Made by a program: the position numbers and the translations under genes. The notes beneath the pieces were generated by a model. It had not been told where the DNA came from. It made no database searches and saw nothing but the letters and a program-made list of their open reading frames with translations. A stretch of DNA of 6,894 nt, taken from the NCBI GenBank assembly GCA_902496945.1, contig CABVDE010000060.1, positions 1 to 6,894 of the forward strand. The letters run 5' to 3'. This document shows positions 4,925-6,894 of the stretch, one piece after another (within the stretch, counting starts at the first letter, position 1; every line of letters begins with the position of its first letter). The DNA is from an uncultured Collinsella sp. GTDB lineage: Bacteria > Actinomycetota > Coriobacteriia > Coriobacteriales > Coriobacteriaceae.

Positions 4925-5806
4925 ATGGAGTTTGTTCTTGATAACGGTTCTATCCGCGTGGCGCTGAGCACGGCGGGCGGATCGTTTACCTCTATTGCGG
5001 CCAACGGCCGTGAGTATCTATGGCAGGGCGATCCGGCGGTTTGGTCGGGCCAGGCCCCCATCTGCTTCCCCATCTGCGGTGGCCTTCGTGACGGTCGCGC
5101 GATGACTATGGGCGGTCGCGAGGTCAAGCTCGCCCGCCACGGCTTTGCTCGCAAGCAGGAGTGGAAGCTCGAGGAACAGGGCGACAACATGGTTGCGCTC
5201 AGCCTGAGCTCTTCCGATCACGCCGAGCTGCTCGAGCAATACCCGTATCCGTTTAAGATCGTTGCGCGCTATACGGTCGATGCAGCAAAGGTGAGCGTGT
5301 CGTACGAGGTGACCAACGAGGGAACCGAGGACATGCCGTTTTTTGTAGGTGGCCACCCCGGCTTTAAGTGCCCGCTCGACGAGGGCGAGTCTTACGACGA
5401 CTATGAGCTCCGATTTGAGCAGCGCGAGGTCGCGGAACTCTGCACCGCCGTTCCGTCCACGGGCCTGATCGACGTCGAGTATCGCAGCAAGAACCCCATG
5501 ATCGGCCAGAACCTGCCGCTAACCCACGAACTCTTCGACTTCGCCGAGACCATCTTCGACGTGCTCGAGAGCCGCGTGGTCACGCTGACCAAAAAGACCG
5601 AGGACAAGGGCGTGCGTCTGACGTTCCCCGATATGCCGTACCTGATTGTATGGAGCAAGCCCGAGGGCGACTTTGTGGCCGTGGAACCGTGGGGTGGCCT
5701 GTCCACCTGCTCCGACGAGGACGATATCCTGGAGCATAAGCGTGGCTGCCTGGTTGCCAAGCCGGGGGAGACCGTCGCTCGAGGATTTGAGATCGAGATC
5801 CTTTAA
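4925..5806 (+). CDS. Aldose 1-epimerase family protein, LacX-like
   Basis: This 293-residue protein belongs to the galactose mutarotase-like superfamily, cytosolic enzymes that interconvert alpha and beta anomers of free or phosphorylated sugars. Family marks are FPICGGLRDG at 48-57, ARHGFARKQEW (70-80) with the conserved His72, the FFVGGHPGF block (139-147) with His144, and VAVEPWGGLS (251-260) with Glu254 as the likely general base. The length and the HGFAR/GGHPGF/EPWGG set fit the LacX-like branch, named after lacX at the end of the lactococcal lac operon. Its position next to lacAB and lacC fits that role. AAGGGAAGG at 4912-4920 supports the ATG. The stop is 54 bases before the lacC ATG, so the two are probably co-transcribed. 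The exact substrate is not set by sequence; galactose-6-phosphate or tagatose-6-phosphate anomers are inference. It could also act on another hexose phosphate. Confidence 0.9.
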   Translation: MEFVLDNGSIRVALSTAGGSFTSIAANGREYLWQGDPAVWSGQAPICFPICGGLRDGRAMTMGGREVKLARHGFARKQEWKLEEQGDNMVALSLSSSDHAELLEQYPYPFKIVARYTVDAAKVSVSYEVTNEGTEDMPFFVGGHPGFKCPLDEGESYDDYELRFEQREVAELCTAVPSTGLIDVEYRSKNPMIGQNLPLTHELFDFAETIFDVLESRVVTLTKKTEDKGVRLTFPDMPYLIVWSKPEGDFVAVEPWGGLSTCSDEDDILEHKRGCLVAKPGETVARGFEIEIL

Positions 5807-5860
5807 CGAGCTATCGTATGTTTGGGGCCGCGCATATCGCCCCGGAAACAGGAGTTCAAC

Positions 5861-6796
5861 ATGATTCTGACCGTTACCATGAACCCGTCGATCGATACGC
5901 GCTATCAGCTCGACAAGCTGATCATCGACGATGTCAACCGCGTAACGCCCGAAAAGACCGCTGGCGGCAAGGGCCTCAACGTGAGTCGCGTGCTGCTGCA
6001 GCTGGGCGACGATGTGCTCGCGACCGGTCTGCTCGGCGGCCACATGGGCGCCTATATGGCCGATCTCATGGATGCCGACGGCGTCAAGAATGACTTTGTG
6101 CCCATCGCCGGTGAGACGCGCATTTGCCTGAATATCCTGCACGAGGGCAATCAGACTGAGCTGCTCGAAAGCGGCCCGCAGATCGTCCCGGCCGAGCTCG
6201 AGGCCTTTACGGCCAAGTTTGCCGAGCTCGCGGCGAAGGCGGACGTCGTGACGCTTTCAGGCTCGCTGCCGCGCGGCGTCGATGCCGGTTACTACGCCAA
6301 GCTCGTGAAGATCGCCGAGGAGGCGGGCGCCAAGGTGCTGCTCGATACCTCGGGCGCATCGCTGGAGGCCGCGCTGGAGTCCGACGCCAAGCCCGAGCTC
6401 GTGAAGCCTAACCTGACCGAGATCAATGGCCTGCTGGGTACGTCCTTTACGACCGACGATGTCGATGCCTTGCGCGATGCTGTTGCCGCCGACGGCCGTT
6501 TTGCCGGTATCCCCTGGGTTGTCGTCTCGATGGGCGCCGCCGGCTCGGTGGGCTTCCATGAGGGCCGCGCGTTCCGCGCCAAGGCTCCCGCGATTGAAGC
6601 TGTGAACGCGACAGGTTCCGGTGACTCGACCATTGCCGGCTTTGCGCATGCCATTGCTGCTGGTGCCGACGACGTCACAGTGCTCAAGACAGCCAATGCC
6701 TGTGGCAAGCTCAACGCCATGGATCCCAAGACCGGCCACCTGGTCATGGACCGCTGGGACGAGGTCTACAACAGCGTCGAGGTTACAGAGCTGTAG
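5861..6796 (+). CDS. lacC: Tagatose-6-phosphate kinase
   Basis: LacC phosphorylates D-tagatose-6-phosphate with ATP to D-tagatose-1,6-bisphosphate, the step after LacAB. The 311 residues match the family length. MILTVTMNPSID opens the protein as in other LacC/FruK-type PfkB kinases. KTAGGKGLNVSRVL (32-45) is the substrate-binding motif, ILHEGNQTELLESGP (92-106) and TLSGSLPRGV (131-140) are typical of LacC, VKPN lies at 181-184, and NATGSGDSTIAGF (249-261) is the PfkB signature 2 with the catalytic base Asp255. NILHEGNQTE and the C-terminal TGHLVM favour LacC over 1-phosphofructokinase, although the families are close. ATG 5861 is chosen because CAGGAG (5849-5854) precedes it and the protein then starts at the conserved MILTVT; a TTG at 5822 would add 13 residues without family support. 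LacD aldolase would be the next enzyme but is not in the window. Confidence 0.95.
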   Translation: MILTVTMNPSIDTRYQLDKLIIDDVNRVTPEKTAGGKGLNVSRVLLQLGDDVLATGLLGGHMGAYMADLMDADGVKNDFVPIAGETRICLNILHEGNQTELLESGPQIVPAELEAFTAKFAELAAKADVVTLSGSLPRGVDAGYYAKLVKIAEEAGAKVLLDTSGASLEAALESDAKPELVKPNLTEINGLLGTSFTTDDVDALRDAVAADGRFAGIPWVVVSMGAAGSVGFHEGRAFRAKAPAIEAVNATGSGDSTIAGFAHAIAAGADDVTVLKTANACGKLNAMDPKTGHLVMDRWDEVYNSVEVTEL

Positions 6797-6839
6797 GGTT
6801 ACGCGGCTTTACCAAACCGCGTAATCAGCCGACGCTGCG
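6797..6839 (+). repeat. Post-gene hairpin element, copy 2 (after lacC)
   Basis: Starting immediately after the lacC stop, GGTTACGCGG (6797-6806) pairs with CCGCGTAATC (6817-6826) over 10 bp with one G-T wobble. The loop region is CTTTACCAAA. CGACGCTGCG (6830-6839) follows after three bases. The TTTACCAAAC core and the CGACGCTGCG box are the same as in the element after lacB, although the stem sequences differ. That pattern suggests a repeat family with compensated stems. No T-run follows. The downstream part is cut by the window edge. Confidence 0.65.
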
Positions 6840-6880
6840 AGCCCGCCAGAGCGGCAATCTGCCTTTCAACTTCGGCGGCA

Positions 6881-6894
6881 TGACCAGAAGGTCA
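6881..6894. repeat. Terminal small hairpin at the window edge
   Basis: TGACC (6881-6885) and GGTCA (6890-6894) form a perfect five-base-pair stem around AGAA, ending exactly at the last base. The upstream GC-rich run (6840-6880) may be the left arm of a longer palindrome whose right arm lies beyond the window; this cannot be seen here. Confidence 0.4.

Noticed and set aside
5824..5843. GGGGC/GCCCC hairpin between the epimerase and lacC genes
   Set aside because: A five-base-pair stem with a ten-base loop is weak and common at this GC content; there is no T-run.
5822..5860. TTG start extending lacC by 13 residues
   Set aside because: The family starts at MILTVT, the ribosome binding site is placed for ATG 5861, and the extension has no conserved residues.

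Overview
The window is GC-rich, densely packed and codes entirely on the plus strand. It carries part of the tagatose-6-phosphate route for PTS-imported lactose/galactose. Tandem LacI-type regulators, a LacAB isomerase, a LacX-like epimerase and LacC kinase at this GC content suggest a gut actinobacterium of the Coriobacteriia, most likely Collinsella or a close relative. That assignment is an inference from protein style and base composition; no rRNA or other marker is present.

Layout. (1) 1-557 is the C-terminal half of a LacI/GalR regulator cut by the window edge. (2) 661-1517 is a paralogous LacI/GalR gene that is broken: a missing A in an A-tract shifts the frame after five codons, about 50-60 residues of the effector domain are missing in frame, and an in-frame TAG interrupts the rest. 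A 9-bp inverted repeat with operator-like arms lies just upstream. (3) 1732-2070 is a lone lactose/cellobiose-type PTS EIIA with a long leader and a strong terminator. (4) 2211-3224 is an unrecognised multi-span membrane protein on its own transcription unit, with its own terminator. (5) 3532-4548 is lacA-lacB. (6) 4549-4924 is a non-coding stretch rich in inverted repeats. (7) 4925-6796 is a LacX-like aldose 1-epimerase followed by lacC. (8) 6797-6894 begins a second copy of the hairpin element found after lacB, and the window ends in a small hairpin.

How the genes fit together. EIIA would pass phosphate to EIIB/EIIC proteins (not in this window) that import lactose or galactose as the 6-phosphate. 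LacAB converts galactose-6-phosphate to tagatose-6-phosphate, and LacC phosphorylates that to tagatose-1,6-bisphosphate. The epimerase probably supplies the right sugar anomer. LacD aldolase, 6-phospho-beta-galactosidase and EIIB/EIIC are absent and must be encoded elsewhere or just outside.

The most informative regulatory signal is that the EIIA and lacA upstream regions, 1.8 kb apart, share TGTTCRA repeats at 10-bp spacing, a TGTTYGAATGT block and an ATGCCCGGAC leader block. This suggests one regulon under a DeoR-family, LacR/GlpR-like repressor encoded elsewhere rather than under the LacI proteins seen here. I see no CRISPR array, tRNA, rRNA, transposase or phage gene, and no clearly new defence or enzyme system. 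The points of interest are the decaying regulator, the shared control region, the unknown membrane protein and the hairpin element repeated at two gene ends.
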